From NCBI GenBank assembly GCA_017471285.1, contig JAFUUZ010000021.1, positions 1 through 38,816 on the forward strand: 38,816 bases of DNA. Reading direction: 5' to 3'. The notes below the pieces were generated by a model. That model was given only the letters and a program-made list of their open reading frames with translations. It searched no databases and was not told the DNA's origin. A program made the translations under genes and the position numbers. Shown here piece by piece: positions 1-8,078 of this stretch. Each line of letters opens with the position of its first letter. Position 1 is the first letter of the stretch. Source of the stretch: Paludibacteraceae bacterium (GTDB lineage Bacteria; Bacteroidota; Bacteroidia; Bacteroidales; Paludibacteraceae).

Positions 1-103
1 AAACAAGACTAAACTAAACTAAATAAAACAAAACAAAACGTGCCAAGACAAAACAAGACAAACAAAACAAAACAAGACTAAACTAAACTAAATAAAACAA
101 AAC
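1..103. repeat. 34-bp direct repeat in an A-rich AAACA/AAACT tract
   Basis: Positions 1-34 and 70-103 are identical over 34 bases, a period of 69. Between them are further AAACAAGACA-like copies. The tract is almost free of G and runs up to the start of the first gene; the window edge cuts it, so its full length is unknown. No clear TTG / TAnnTTTG promoter is visible in it. Confidence 0.85.
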
Positions 104-117
104 TGAATTTGAAAACA

Positions 118-960
118 ATGAATACCATGAAAAGAAAAATTACCCTATTCATCTCTTTTGCAGGGATGGTTTTGATGAGTTTAGTATTTGTGTCATGCAA
201 GAAGGACGCTCTCCAAGCACGCGCGGAAATGCCTATTGAGGGTCAATGGGACGGTAACACGTACACAAACGAGCGGGCGAATTTCTCCGTTACGCTGCCG
301 GAAGGAGTAACAATGACCGACCCGGTCAACTACGACGATGAGATGGCGGACAAAACGGCACATCATTTCGTGTGGGGGATCACTTCCAAGGAAGGGAACG
401 GAAGTCTTTTTTACAACGAGATCCGGTACACCACAGAGTGTTACAGGTTCGGTTCTATTGTCGATCAATACAAGAAAAAACCGGAAATCAGCAACCTCCA
501 ATACGAGCCATGGTACAAACTGTACCGCTATAAAATAGAAAACGACCGCACCTACAACGGCGTAACCTATCATGAGATCACTTACGTGCGCGTGTATGAC
601 TACTTATTATTATCTTATCCACTGGACGCGGAGATGCATAACGCCCAGATGGAGCAACTGGTGCAGCAGCTGGATGCTAAATTCCGCTACAGCGACTGTA
701 TGATGAATTATGATGAGGAATTAGGAGCCCTGTTCTTTATAATCGTGTTCGGTATCGCTACTTTACTGCTCTTGACCGGTATCCATTTCGGTTTTGCCAC
801 AGGCATCCTGTCTCTGCTTGTTTCAGCAGGTGCGTGCGGATGGTTAGGTTGGTTCATGACCGGCGTACCTTGCACCTTCACCTACGTATTTATCGGCGTA
901 ATGGTGGTTGTACCGATCGGCATCTTTATCGCCTTATGGTGCAACCGGGATGGTATTTAA
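118..960 (+). CDS. Membrane-anchored lipoprotein, unknown function
   Basis: A 280-residue protein I do not recognise. The N-terminus is a lipoprotein signal: basic MKRK, a hydrophobic core, then LVFVSC with Cys27 as the likely lipidated residue. Residues of about 30-195 form a soluble, aromatic-rich extracytoplasmic domain. The last 75 residues hold about three hydrophobic segments, so it is held in the membrane at both ends. A TTG nine bases upstream could also initiate, but ATG 118 or ATG 127 fits the signal peptide better. The gene is convergent with the next one, and the two stop codons overlap in TTAA (957-960). The neighbour has the same plan of export signal, soluble domain and C-terminal helices, so the pair may be functionally linked; that is inference. 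Confidence 0.75.
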   Translation: MNTMKRKITLFISFAGMVLMSLVFVSCKKDALQARAEMPIEGQWDGNTYTNERANFSVTLPEGVTMTDPVNYDDEMADKTAHHFVWGITSKEGNGSLFYNEIRYTTECYRFGSIVDQYKKKPEISNLQYEPWYKLYRYKIENDRTYNGVTYHEITYVRVYDYLLLSYPLDAEMHNAQMEQLVQQLDAKFRYSDCMMNYDEELGALFFIIVFGIATLLLLTGIHFGFATGILSLLVSAGACGWLGWFMTGVPCTFTYVFIGVMVVVPIGIFIALWCNRDGI

Positions 961-1724
961 GCGCTGAAATAGAATATTTCTCCCGACATCCGCGCGTAGA
1001 AACCCAAGCCGAAAGCCACCGCAGCATGGATGGCTGCTACGTCCCATTGACCGCCGCAGATAAGTGCGAAGGTCAGTAGCGTGGCTATCGCACAGACAGC
1101 ACCATAGGCAATACTCTTGCGGAAACGATCCGTTTTTCCGTATTTGGCACGTAGTTTGGCTCCCGGGATCATGACCGGTAGGATAGCTATCATCAGTATC
1201 CAGAAATTGCGGCCGGAATATAACCGCCACCTGTCCCATAGGTTCGAATGACCATAGACCGTAGCGCAATAGCGGTCAAATACCTTGCTGCGCGTGCCTG
1301 TAAAATCCTTGAAACGGACTGCTATTATATAATCCGCCTGCACCTGACGGGTATCGCACCGCAAAGTATCTCCTTGTGCGGTGAGATAGGTTCGGGTACA
1401 ATATGTCTCTCGGGGATTTAGCATAAATGTCTTGCTCTCGGATAGTATCGTGAGCGAGTCGTAGCCGTAATATTGGTTTTGAATCTCTACTACATCCTGC
1501 CAAGGCGAAGGAAGATTACTCAGTTTGATCAGTTCCAGATACAATAATGTCTTCTCATCCGGACTGACGTAGAAAGATTTGTAGTCGGTAATATAACGGT
1601 ATATATAGTCCGCCGGGATATCAGCACTTATACTACCGGTCAGTTCGCGATATTCAGCTTGCGCAGGAACCGATAATCCCACGAGCAGCAAGCAAAGGGA
1701 GATGAAATTCAGGATTTTTCTCAT
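957..1724 (-). CDS. Exported membrane protein with C-terminal helices, unknown function
   Basis: A 255-residue protein with a cleavable signal peptide (residues 1-23, ending AQA), a soluble domain at about 24-172, and two to three hydrophobic segments at about 174-190, 206-226 and 229-246. I do not recognise the family. Its ATG overlaps the stop of the upstream PatB-like lyase in ATGA (1721-1724), so the two are very probably translationally coupled. Its own stop overlaps that of the converging lipoprotein gene. Function cannot be named from sequence. Confidence 0.75.
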   Translation of the reverse strand: MRKILNFISLCLLLVGLSVPAQAEYRELTGSISADIPADYIYRYITDYKSFYVSPDEKTLLYLELIKLSNLPSPWQDVVEIQNQYYGYDSLTILSESKTFMLNPRETYCTRTYLTAQGDTLRCDTRQVQADYIIAVRFKDFTGTRSKVFDRYCATVYGHSNLWDRWRLYSGRNFWILMIAILPVMIPGAKLRAKYGKTDRFRKSIAYGAVCAIATLLTFALICGGQWDVAAIHAAVAFGLGFYARMSGEIFYFSA

Positions 1725-2857
1725 TGCAGATATTCTTTTAGGCGGTTGAGGGCTTGGGCGAGGACGGCGCGGGAGGTAGCCAGATTGATGCGGACATAGC
1801 CTTGCCCTCCGTACATCTCCGAGGGATTGAAAAGGACATGCGCCTGCTGCGCCAGGTCATGGCAGAAACGCTCGGAAGAAACACCCAGCGCCTCTATATT
1901 CACCCATGCCAGATAAGTACCATCCGTCTCATGGATGCGCAGTTGCGGCAGGTAATCGCGGATAAAATCACGGAGGTAGCAGAAATTGCCATAGACATAT
2001 TCTTTCAGTTCATCCAGCCACTCCTCGGACTCATTATAAGCCGCCACCTGAGCCACCAGTCCGAACGGGTTCAGGCCGTTCACCTCATGTATCTCCAAAG
2101 CATGGTTGATCCGTGCAAAGAGTTCCTTATTGGGCACGAAGATATTAGCGCAAAGCAGACCGGCTATATTGAATGCCTTGCTGGCGGAGGTACAGACACA
2201 GAAATCCGTATCATTGATAGCAACGGATGCAAAGGGAGTGTATGTATGTCCGGGGAACGTGAACTCGCAGTGGATCTCATCGCTTAGGACAAAGAGGTGC
2301 TCACGCCGCATGATAGCCGTCAGCCGTTCCAGTTCGTCCCTGCTCCATACGCGTCCTGTAGGATTATGAGGATTGCAGAGCAGAAAGACATCCGCCCGTT
2401 TCGCCTTCTCCTCCACATCCGCCCAGTCTATCTCGAACCGGTTGCCGCGAAGCACCAAGGGAGAAGGTACCAACTCGCATCCCATATTCTCGATGCATGA
2501 GAAGAAACAGTTGTACGCCGGAGTAAAAGTGAGCACGCGGAGCGGCGATGCGCCCTGCAGCGCAGCGAAGATAGCAGAGATAGCGGGTACGACGGCGGTT
2601 GTATAGAGCAGGTTGTCTTTGCTGATCCCGTTCCATCCATGGCGGCGCGAGAACCACGACGCTACCGCATCATAATTAGCCTGCGGCACGGTTGAATAGC
2701 CGAAGACGCCATGATCCAGACGGCGCTGCATCGCTTCCCGAATCGGCTTGGCTGCCGCAAAATCCATATCCGCCACCCACAAGGGAAGGCATCCTTGCGC
2801 ACACTCCGAATCCCATTTATAACAGTCGGAATTTCTACGATCGATATATTCTAACAT
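1721..2857 (-). CDS. patB: PatB/MalY-type cystathionine beta-lyase (class I/II PLP aminotransferase fold)
   Basis: A 378-residue PLP enzyme of the MalY/PatB branch, whose members cleave the C-S bond of cystathionine or cysteine conjugates in the cytoplasm. The family N-terminus with PLWVADMDF (residues 25-33) is present. NPHNPTGR (162-169), SDEIH (192-196) and SASKAFNIAGL with the Schiff-base lysine at about K227 are all intact. Length is normal. The gene has its own promoter (2923-2953) with a leader of about 65 nt that holds a TTCACAA tandem repeat. It overlaps the following membrane-protein gene by ATGA. A role in methionine biosynthesis or in cysteine breakdown is equally compatible with the sequence. 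Confidence 0.88.
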   Translation of the reverse strand: MLEYIDRRNSDCYKWDSECAQGCLPLWVADMDFAAAKPIREAMQRRLDHGVFGYSTVPQANYDAVASWFSRRHGWNGISKDNLLYTTAVVPAISAIFAALQGASPLRVLTFTPAYNCFFSCIENMGCELVPSPLVLRGNRFEIDWADVEEKAKRADVFLLCNPHNPTGRVWSRDELERLTAIMRREHLFVLSDEIHCEFTFPGHTYTPFASVAINDTDFCVCTSASKAFNIAGLLCANIFVPNKELFARINHALEIHEVNGLNPFGLVAQVAAYNESEEWLDELKEYVYGNFCYLRDFIRDYLPQLRIHETDGTYLAWVNIEALGVSSERFCHDLAQQAHVLFNPSEMYGGQGYVRINLATSRAVLAQALNRLKEYLQ

Positions 2858-2862
2858 AAGAG

Positions 2863-2910
2863 TTCACAATTCACAATTCACAATTCACAATTCAAAATTA
2901 AAAATTAAAT
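2863..2910. repeat. Four tandem 7-bp TTCACAA units plus AT-rich repeats
   Basis: TTCACAA occurs four times head to tail at 2863-2890, followed by degenerate ATTCAAAATT / TTAAAAATT text. It lies in the untranslated leader of the PatB-like gene, between promoter and start codon. A similar AT-rich text recurs at 2963-2990 and 21133-21180. Confidence 0.8.
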
Positions 2911-2922
2911 TGAATTGAGGTG

Positions 2923-2953
2923 CAAAGGTACTGCTTTTTTTGCACATACGCAA
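2923..2953 (-). promoter_or_regulatory. Bacteroidota promoter for patB operon
   Basis: Reading the minus strand: TTG (2953-2951), exactly 20 bases, TACCTTTG (2930-2923). This fits the phylum's -33 TTG and -7 TAnnTTTG. The -33 element is extended to TTGCGTATGTGCAA, identical to that of the mnmE promoter. Confidence 0.85.
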
Positions 2954-2962
2954 GAAAATCAG

Positions 2963-2990
2963 GAATTAAAAATTAAAAATTACGAATTAC
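2963..2990. repeat. AT-rich TTAAAAATTA repeat
   Basis: A GGAATTAAAAATTAAAAATT-type stretch upstream of the clpB control region. The same text occurs at 2891-2910 and 21133-21180. Confidence 0.6.
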
Positions 2991-2994
2991 GGAT

Positions 2995-3007
2995 GGTTAC
3001 GGGTGAC
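2995..3007. repeat. Short GGTTACGGGTGAC repeat copy
   Basis: This 13-base text recurs, extended, inside the barrel gene at 5903-5940 and 6423-6453. Here it is intergenic, next to the clpB control region. Confidence 0.5.
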
Positions 3008-3049
3008 TGACAAAATGGCAGGTCTGCGGTATTTGGCGCGGAAATTGAA
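3007..3049 (+). promoter_or_regulatory. Candidate clpB control region: imperfect palindrome and sigma54-like element
   Basis: CTGACAAAATGGCAG (3007-3021) is an imperfect inverted repeat. Downstream, TTGGCGCG, four bases, TTGAA (3033-3049) resembles the sigma54 -24/-12 form, with GG and the following G in the expected register but A instead of C at -12. No convincing TTG-N20-TAnnTTTG promoter is visible upstream of clpB. Low confidence: the match is imperfect and no activator gene is in view. Confidence 0.35.
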
Positions 3050-3058
3050 GGAAAGACG

Positions 3059-3087
3059 ATGTACGATGTACGATGTACGAAGTACGA
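3059..3087. repeat. GATGTAC tandem repeat in clpB leader
   Basis: The unit GATGTAC is repeated about three times, then degenerates to GAAGTACGAAAGG. Relatives in the other orientation lie in the gaps of the mnmE-yicC-gmk operon (17131-17147, 18063-18075). Confidence 0.65.
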
Positions 3088-3122
3088 AAGGTGAAAAAGT
3101 AATAACTAAACATTATACAACT

Positions 3123-5189
3123 ATGAATACGACGAATCAAAACAACCAGAATGAAAATCTGAACAAGTTCGCGATTAACCTCTGCGAACGTGCCCGCGAG
3201 GGCAAGCTGGACCCGGTTATAGGCCGGGACGACGAGATCCGGCGTGTGCTGCAAATCCTGTCACGAAGGACGAAAAACAACCCTATCCTGATCGGAGAAC
3301 CGGGTGTGGGCAAGACGGCTATCGCCGAAGGTCTGGCGCACCGGATTATGCGCGGTGACGTACCGGAAAACCTGAAGAAAAAACAGATCTATTCGCTTGA
3401 CATGGGTGCGCTCATCGCGGGCGCAAAATATCAAGGTGAGTTCGAGGAAAGGCTCAAAGGCGTAGTAAACGAAGTAGTAGCCTCAGCCGGCGAGATCATC
3501 CTCTTTATCGATGAGATCCACACGCTTGTAGGCGCCGGCAAATCCAGCGGTGCCATGGACGCAGCGAACATCCTGAAACCGGCGCTGGCGAGAGGTGACC
3601 TGCGCGCCATCGGAGCTACCACTTTGGACGAATACCAGAAGTATTTCGAGACCGACAAAGCACTTGAGCGGCGGTTCCAGAAAGTGATGGTGGACGAGCC
3701 TGACGAGGCGGCCACGATCTCCATCCTCCGGGGACTGAAAGAGCGTTATGAGACCCACCATAAAGTGCGTATCAAAGACGATGCTATCATCGCTGCGGTC
3801 ACTCTCTCCGCGCGTTACATCACCGACCGTTTCCTGCCTGACAAAGCAATCGACCTGGTGGATGAAGCAGCCGCCAAACTAAGGCTGGAGGTGGATTCCA
3901 AACCGGAAGAGATCGATACGCTTGACAGGCAGATCAAACAGCTGGAGATCGAGCGCGAAGCGATTAAGCGCGATAAGGACGAAGTCAAACTCAAAGCCAT
4001 TGAAACACAGTTGACGGAGCTGAAAAAGCAATCCAACGAACTCAATGCGCGCTGGAACAAAGAGAAAGGCTACGTAGCCACCATCCAGAACGAGAAAGCA
4101 CGTATCGAGACCCTCAAACACCAAGCCGAAGTAGCCGAACGCGAAGGTGACTACGGCAAAGTAGCAGAGATCCGTTACAGCCAGATCCCGGCTGCAGAAG
4201 GCAATATCAAGGCCGCTCAGGATTCGCTGCATGCCATCTCCGCGGAGACGCTTATCAAAGAGGAAGTGGACGAGGACGATATAGCCGAGGTAGTAGCGCG
4301 CTGGACCGGCATACCAGTAGCCAAGATGATGCAATCGGAGCGTGACAAACTGCTCCATCTGGAGGAAGAGCTCCACAAACGTATCATCGGACAGGACGCA
4401 GCTATCGAAGCCGTCAGCGATGCTATCCGCCGCAGCCGTGCCGGCCTGCAGGACCCCAAGAGACCTATCGGCTCTTTCATCTTCCTCGGTACGACCGGTG
4501 TAGGAAAGACCGAACTGGCGAAAGCCCTGGCAGACTACCTCTTCGACGACGAGAACATGATCACCCGTATTGATATGTCCGAATACCAGGAGAAGTTCAG
4601 TGCCACCCGTCTTATCGGAGCCCCTCCGGGATATGTAGGATATGACGAGGGAGGCCAGCTCACCGAAGCGATCCGCAGGAAACCGTACTCCGTCGTTCTC
4701 TTCGACGAGATCGAGAAAGCGCATCCGGATGTGTTCAACGTACTGCTTCAGGTGCTGGACGACGGCCGACTGACGGATAACAAAGGCCGCCTCGTCAATT
4801 TCAAGAACACGCTCATCATTATGACCTCCAACCTCACGGAGGAGCAGTTGCGCGCCTCCGTCCGTCCGGAGTTCATCAACCGTATTGACGAGATCATCCA
4901 CTTCAGCGAGTTGAGCGAAGCAGACATCCGCGCGGTTGTCAAACTGCAGGTAGGCCGCATCCACAAGATGCTGGAGGAGCAAGGCATAGACCTGCGCGTG
5001 ACGGACGACGCTATCTCCTATATCGCGAAAGAAGGGTTCGATCCGCAGTTCGGTGCGAGACCTGTCAAGAGAGCATTGCAACGGCTGGTACTCAACGAAC
5101 TGAGCAAGGCTATCATAGCCGGAAAAGTGGATCACAAGAAACCAGTCATTGTCGAACTGCGGGACGGCGAGCTCCGATTCCGCAACTAA
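3123..5189 (+). CDS. clpB: ClpB disaggregase lacking the N-terminal domain
   Basis: An AAA+ disaggregase that threads proteins out of aggregates together with DnaK. From ATG 3123 it has 688 residues against about 860 in the family, because the Clp N-domain is absent: the protein begins about 30 residues before NBD1. NBD1 has Walker A GEPGVGKT (58-65) and Walker B LFIDEIH. A full coiled-coil middle domain follows, then NBD2 with [19 protein letters not shown] and [11 protein letters not shown]2 is also shortened by about 20 residues between TSNL and RPEFINRID. The open frame extends upstream to 3003, but that part encodes repeat and promoter DNA and resembles no N-domain. It is a single gene, with a strong terminator after it. 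Disaggregase activity is likely, since N-domainless ClpB works in other bacteria. Confidence 0.93.
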   Translation: MNTTNQNNQNENLNKFAINLCERAREGKLDPVIGRDDEIRRVLQILSRRTKNNPILIGEPGVGKTAIAEGLAHRIMRGDVPENLKKKQIYSLDMGALIAGAKYQGEFEERLKGVVNEVVASAGEIILFIDEIHTLVGAGKSSGAMDAANILKPALARGDLRAIGATTLDEYQKYFETDKALERRFQKVMVDEPDEAATISILRGLKERYETHHKVRIKDDAIIAAVTLSARYITDRFLPDKAIDLVDEAAAKLRLEVDSKPEEIDTLDRQIKQLEIEREAIKRDKDEVKLKAIETQLTELKKQSNELNARWNKEKGYVATIQNEKARIETLKHQAEVAEREGDYGKVAEIRYSQIPAAEGNIKAAQDSLHAISAETLIKEEVDEDDIAEVVARWTGIPVAKMMQSERDKLLHLEEELHKRIIGQDAAIEAVSDAIRRSRAGLQDPKRPIGSFIFLGTTGVGKTELAKALADYLFDDENMITRIDMSEYQEKFSATRLIGAPPGYVGYDEGGQLTEAIRRKPYSVVLFDEIEKAHPDVFNVLLQVLDDGRLTDNKGRLVNFKNTLIIMTSNLTEEQLRASVRPEFINRIDEIIHFSELSEADIRAVVKLQVGRIHKMLEEQGIDLRVTDDAISYIAKEGFDPQFGARPVKRALQRLVLNELSKAIIAGKVDHKKPVIVELRDGELRFRN

Positions 5190-5190
5190 G

Positions 5191-5218
5191 AAAAAGCGCC
5201 CGCGCGGCGCTTTTTTTT
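5191..5218 (+). terminator. Rho-independent terminator of clpB
   Basis: A GCGCC/GGCGC stem with loop CGCGC, extended by five A-T pairs and running into eight Ts. It starts two bases after the clpB stop. Confidence 0.93.
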
Positions 5219-5238
5219 GTATAAAACTATACAAACTC

Positions 5239-5269
5239 TTGCACATGTCCCAAAAAAGTTGTAATTTTG
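5239..5269 (+). promoter_or_regulatory. Promoter of the thiol-lipoprotein / dnaE operon
   Basis: TTG (5239-5241), 20 bases, TAATTTTG (5262-5269). The start codon is 19 bases further on. It is the only clear promoter before the mostly overlapping genes that end with prmA at 16571. Confidence 0.85.
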
Positions 5270-5288
5270 CGGCCTAAAAAAGTTTATA

Positions 5289-5762
5289 ATGATGAAACGA
5301 CTATTATTTATCATATGTCTCGCCCTTGGGGTAATGAGCATGGAGGCGGCTTTACCAGCAGTCAGTCTGGACGATATAGACGGAAAAAGCGTGAACATAG
5401 GTTCTCTCGCGCAGGATGGCAAACCGGTCATTATCTCTTTCTTTGCCACGTGGTGCAAACCCTGCATGCGTGAGTTGAAAGCGATCAACGAGTTATACCC
5501 GGACTGGCAGGACGAGTACGGCGTGACGGTGTATATCGTCTCGACAGACCATGCTCAGGACATTCATAAAGTGAAACCGTTAGTAAACGGCAACGGATGG
5601 GAATACAAGGTACTGCTCGACCCTAACGGCACGCTCAAACGCGCCATGAACGTACAGAATATCCCCCATCTGTTTGTAATAGACGGCAAGGGCAAGATCG
5701 TTTACAACCACATCGGCTACGCGGAAGGTGACGAAGAAGAGATTGCGAAATATCTGCGTTAG
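5289..5762 (+). CDS. TlpA/ResA-like exported thioredoxin
   Basis: A 157-residue thiol-disulfide oxidoreductase of the TlpA/ResA type, acting outside the cytoplasmic membrane. The signal peptide covers about residues 1-21. The active site is WCKPC (55-59) after the strand PVIISFFAT, and the cis-proline region is QNIPHLFVID. The family is known to reduce or isomerise disulfides in exported proteins. It opens an operon with two Omp28-like thiol lipoproteins, which suggests a shared role in envelope disulfide handling. The barrel gene overlaps its 3' end by 35 nt. Confidence 0.9.
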   Translation: MMKRLLFIICLALGVMSMEAALPAVSLDDIDGKSVNIGSLAQDGKPVIISFFATWCKPCMRELKAINELYPDWQDEYGVTVYIVSTDHAQDIHKVKPLVNGNGWEYKVLLDPNGTLKRAMNVQNIPHLFVIDGKGKIVYNHIGYAEGDEEEIAKYLR

Positions 5763-7407
5763 TCTGTTCTGCTGTACGAGCCTATGGGCCGGCGACACGG
5801 TGTTTGTGAGCGGAGCTATCCAGCATGACGGATTGCTGGACTGGACTCCCGTTATGTACCACAGCAACAGTTACCTCGATCTGGGCGTCAACTGGCAGAG
5901 AGGGGTTACGGGTGACGGGTTATCGGTGACGGGTGGACGGAAGAAGACTTCCTTTCGGGAGTTAAGAGCCAAGACTCGTCTGGAGTTGACGCAATGGCCC
6001 TTACCGGGATACGAAGCGGACTTCAACGGCTACGGCATGAGCCATCTCAGCATCGCCGCTTCATTCACATGGGGCGAGATCACGATAGGCGATGTCTATG
6101 GCCAGTTCGGTTCGGGTCTGATCCTCAACCTCTACGAAGACCGTGCGTTAGGTATCGACGGAGCCTTACGCGGCGCGAAAATAGAAGCCACGCCCTACAA
6201 GGGCATTCATCTCACGGCGATAGGCGGCAAACAGAGACGGTATTGGAACTGTTACAAGGACAATGCTTTCGGCTGGAACTACGCCCGCGACGCAGCCATA
6301 GGCGCAGACGCGGAACTGCATATAGAGGAATGGATCCCGCAGATGCAAGCCCGAGACATAAGTTGGACGGTAGGCGGCAGCTGGGTCTCCAAATACGAAG
6401 CGCAGGACACGATCATTGCTTCGGGTGACGGGTTACCGGTGACGGGTGACGGGATGTACATGTACAACCTGCCCCGCTGGATAGGCGCAACGGACGTGCG
6501 CACCGGGCTGCAAGTGAAGGGGTTTGACCTGCTCGCGGAGTTTGCCTATAAATTCAACGACCCCGGCACAGAGAACCACTTCAGTTACAAAAACGGGATG
6601 GCAGGACTCATCAGTCTCGGCTACTCCCGCAAAGGGCTGTCCGTGCTGGCGCAGATGAAATATTCGGAGAACATGTCCTTCCGTTCGGAGCGACTTCGTA
6701 CGGGTCTGGCAGGCAGGCTGAACCATATGCCGGCTTTTGCACAGCAGCACACCTATGCGTTAGCGGCACTCTACCCTTACGCCACACAATATACCAAACA
6801 GGAATGGGCGGTGCAGGCGGAGGTGCGCTACACGTGGCCGCGCAAGACCAAGATGGGCGGACGGTACGGCACTACCATGCGGTGGGCGGCGAGTCATATC
6901 CGCGTGCCGGCGGAGAACGGGCAGAACGAGGCCTATACGGATGTCAACATGGAGCTTAACAAACGCCTCTCCAAGACATGGTGGCTCAACGCCATGCTGA
7001 TGTACCAGGCTTATAACCAACAGACGATAACCGGTCACGGGGGTATGATACGCTCCGGAATAGCGGTCATCGACGCACGGACCCAGGTGAACACCAACAT
7101 CTCCATGCGGGGCGAGATCCAGTATCTCTATTCGCCGGACCATGAGGGTCAATGGCTCTTCGCCTTGTACGAACTGACCCTTTACCGCCACTGGATGCTC
7201 AGCGGACAATGGATGTACAATATCGGCTACGCGCCGGATGCGACCAACAAACATTACTACACGGCAGGGCTGACCTTTACCTACGGCGCCCACCGCGCTA
7301 ACATAGGATATACCAAGACAAGGGAAGGATATAACTGTTCCGGCGGTATTTGCCGGTACGTACCACAAATGGAAGGAGTATGCGCAAGTTATTCATTTAC
7401 ATTCTAG
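5728..7407 (+). CDS. Outer-membrane beta-barrel protein, DUF6029-like
   Basis: A 559-residue outer-membrane barrel: a signal peptide ending LWA at about residue 21, alternating aromatic strands through the whole length, and a terminal YSFTF with C-terminal Phe. The order thioredoxin, barrel, Omp28 matches my memory of DUF6029 neighbourhoods in Bacteroidales; the family name is inference. The only start that keeps the signal peptide is GTG 5728 (or TTG 5743), 35 nt inside the preceding gene. Two copies of a 26-bp repeat (5910-5935, 6423-6448) are read in the same frame and give GDGLSVTG and GDGLPVTG, probably in loops. The last 28 nt overlap the next gene. Confidence 0.8.
   Translation: MTKKRLRNICVSLFCCTSLWAGDTVFVSGAIQHDGLLDWTPVMYHSNSYLDLGVNWQRGVTGDGLSVTGGRKKTSFRELRAKTRLELTQWPLPGYEADFNGYGMSHLSIAASFTWGEITIGDVYGQFGSGLILNLYEDRALGIDGALRGAKIEATPYKGIHLTAIGGKQRRYWNCYKDNAFGWNYARDAAIGADAELHIEEWIPQMQARDISWTVGGSWVSKYEAQDTIIASGDGLPVTGDGMYMYNLPRWIGATDVRTGLQVKGFDLLAEFAYKFNDPGTENHFSYKNGMAGLISLGYSRKGLSVLAQMKYSENMSFRSERLRTGLAGRLNHMPAFAQQHTYALAALYPYATQYTKQEWAVQAEVRYTWPRKTKMGGRYGTTMRWAASHIRVPAENGQNEAYTDVNMELNKRLSKTWWLNAMLMYQAYNQQTITGHGGMIRSGIAVIDARTQVNTNISMRGEIQYLYSPDHEGQWLFALYELTLYRHWMLSGQWMYNIGYAPDATNKHYYTAGLTFTYGAHRANIGYTKTREGYNCSGGICRYVPQMEGVCASYSFTF
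5903..5940. repeat. GGGTTACGGGTGACGG repeat inside the barrel gene, copy 1
   Basis: The core at 5910-5935 matches 6423-6448 in 25 of 26 bases. It is translated in frame as GDGLSVTG. A shorter relative lies at 2995-3007. Confidence 0.8.
6423..6453. repeat. GGGTGACGGG repeat inside the barrel gene, copy 2
   Basis: Second copy of the 26-bp element, one base different from copy 1 and in the same reading frame (GDGLPVTGDG). Confidence 0.8.
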
Positions 7408-8078
7408 CCTTCTTCTTTACCGGATGCGAGATCATTCCGGCTGACGAACAGTTAATCCCGATCGATACGGGAGAGAGCGGAAGGAGGCATGTGCTGGTGG
7501 AGTACACCGGTTTCCGCTGTGTCAACTGCCCTGCGGCGGCGGAGAAGGCACGGGAACTGGAAGAGAGGTACGAAGGGCAGTTATATATCGTTTCCCTCCA
7601 TCCGGCGTCCAACCCCTTCACGCAAGGTAAATACGACTACACATGTCCGGAGGCAGACAGTATCTACCGATGGATGGGCGGAAACGCTTCCACCCCCTTC
7701 CCGACCGGTAACATAGATCTGAAGCCCTATAACGGCAACTGGTTTATCGATCCGCAGGAATGGGCAACCGCCCTGTACGAGACGATGAAAGACAACACCG
7801 TCCCTTCTACGGAGAAGACAGAAACGGCTTACTGGCTGATAGAAGACAGCGTGAAAGGAGCACAAGCCATGCCGGACAACTCCGTCAACATGGAATACTA
7901 CCACCGCCATGTGCTCCGCGCGATAGCGGACAAAGAGCCGATCGACATTCCCGAGGGATGCGACGCGAGACACCTCAGCGTCCTTGTTCTCACGCTGGAC
8001 CCGAATGACAAACATATTTTACAAGCATATGAAAAGAAATTGTATTCTGACACTCCTGTGTCTTTTGTCAGTCACTAA
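7380..8078 (+). CDS. Omp28-like thiol lipoprotein with CVNC motif
   Basis: A 232-residue lipoprotein (FFFTGC, lipid Cys16) with a thioredoxin-like fold of the Omp28-related kind: VLVEYTGFRCVNCPAAAEKA holds CVNC at 47-50, followed by helix and strand YIVSLHP. Omp28-type proteins are surface or outer-membrane lipoproteins of Bacteroidales whose exact reaction is not settled. ATG 7380 is chosen over an in-frame ATG at 7350 because it gives the lipoprotein signal and has GGAAGGA just before it. The gene overlaps the barrel gene by 28 nt and the next gene by 50 nt. Confidence 0.82.
   Translation: MRKLFIYILAFFFTGCEIIPADEQLIPIDTGESGRRHVLVEYTGFRCVNCPAAAEKARELEERYEGQLYIVSLHPASNPFTQGKYDYTCPEADSIYRWMGGNASTPFPTGNIDLKPYNGNWFIDPQEWATALYETMKDNTVPSTEKTETAYWLIEDSVKGAQAMPDNSVNMEYYHRHVLRAIADKEPIDIPEGCDARHLSVLVLTLDPNDKHILQAYEKKLYSDTPVSFVSH

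Noticed and set aside
104-111. TGAATTTG as -7 promoter element for the first gene
   Set aside because: It has a mismatch at the second base, lies only 6 bases before the ATG, and has no TTG 20 bases upstream.
1754-2287. 177-codon plus-strand frame opposite the PatB-like gene
   Set aside because: No recognisable features; it is the shadow of a gene with complete PLP-enzyme motifs.
2863-2990. Tandem repeats as a CRISPR array
   Set aside because: Units are 7 bp without spacers, low complexity, and no cas gene is near.
3003-3122. Upstream in-frame extension of clpB
   Set aside because: It would translate promoter and GATGTAC repeat DNA, and the residues do not resemble a Clp N-domain.
3879-5246. 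455-codon open frame on the minus strand opposite clpB
   Set aside because: The plus strand encodes all ClpB motifs; the antisense translation has none and begins beyond the clpB terminator.
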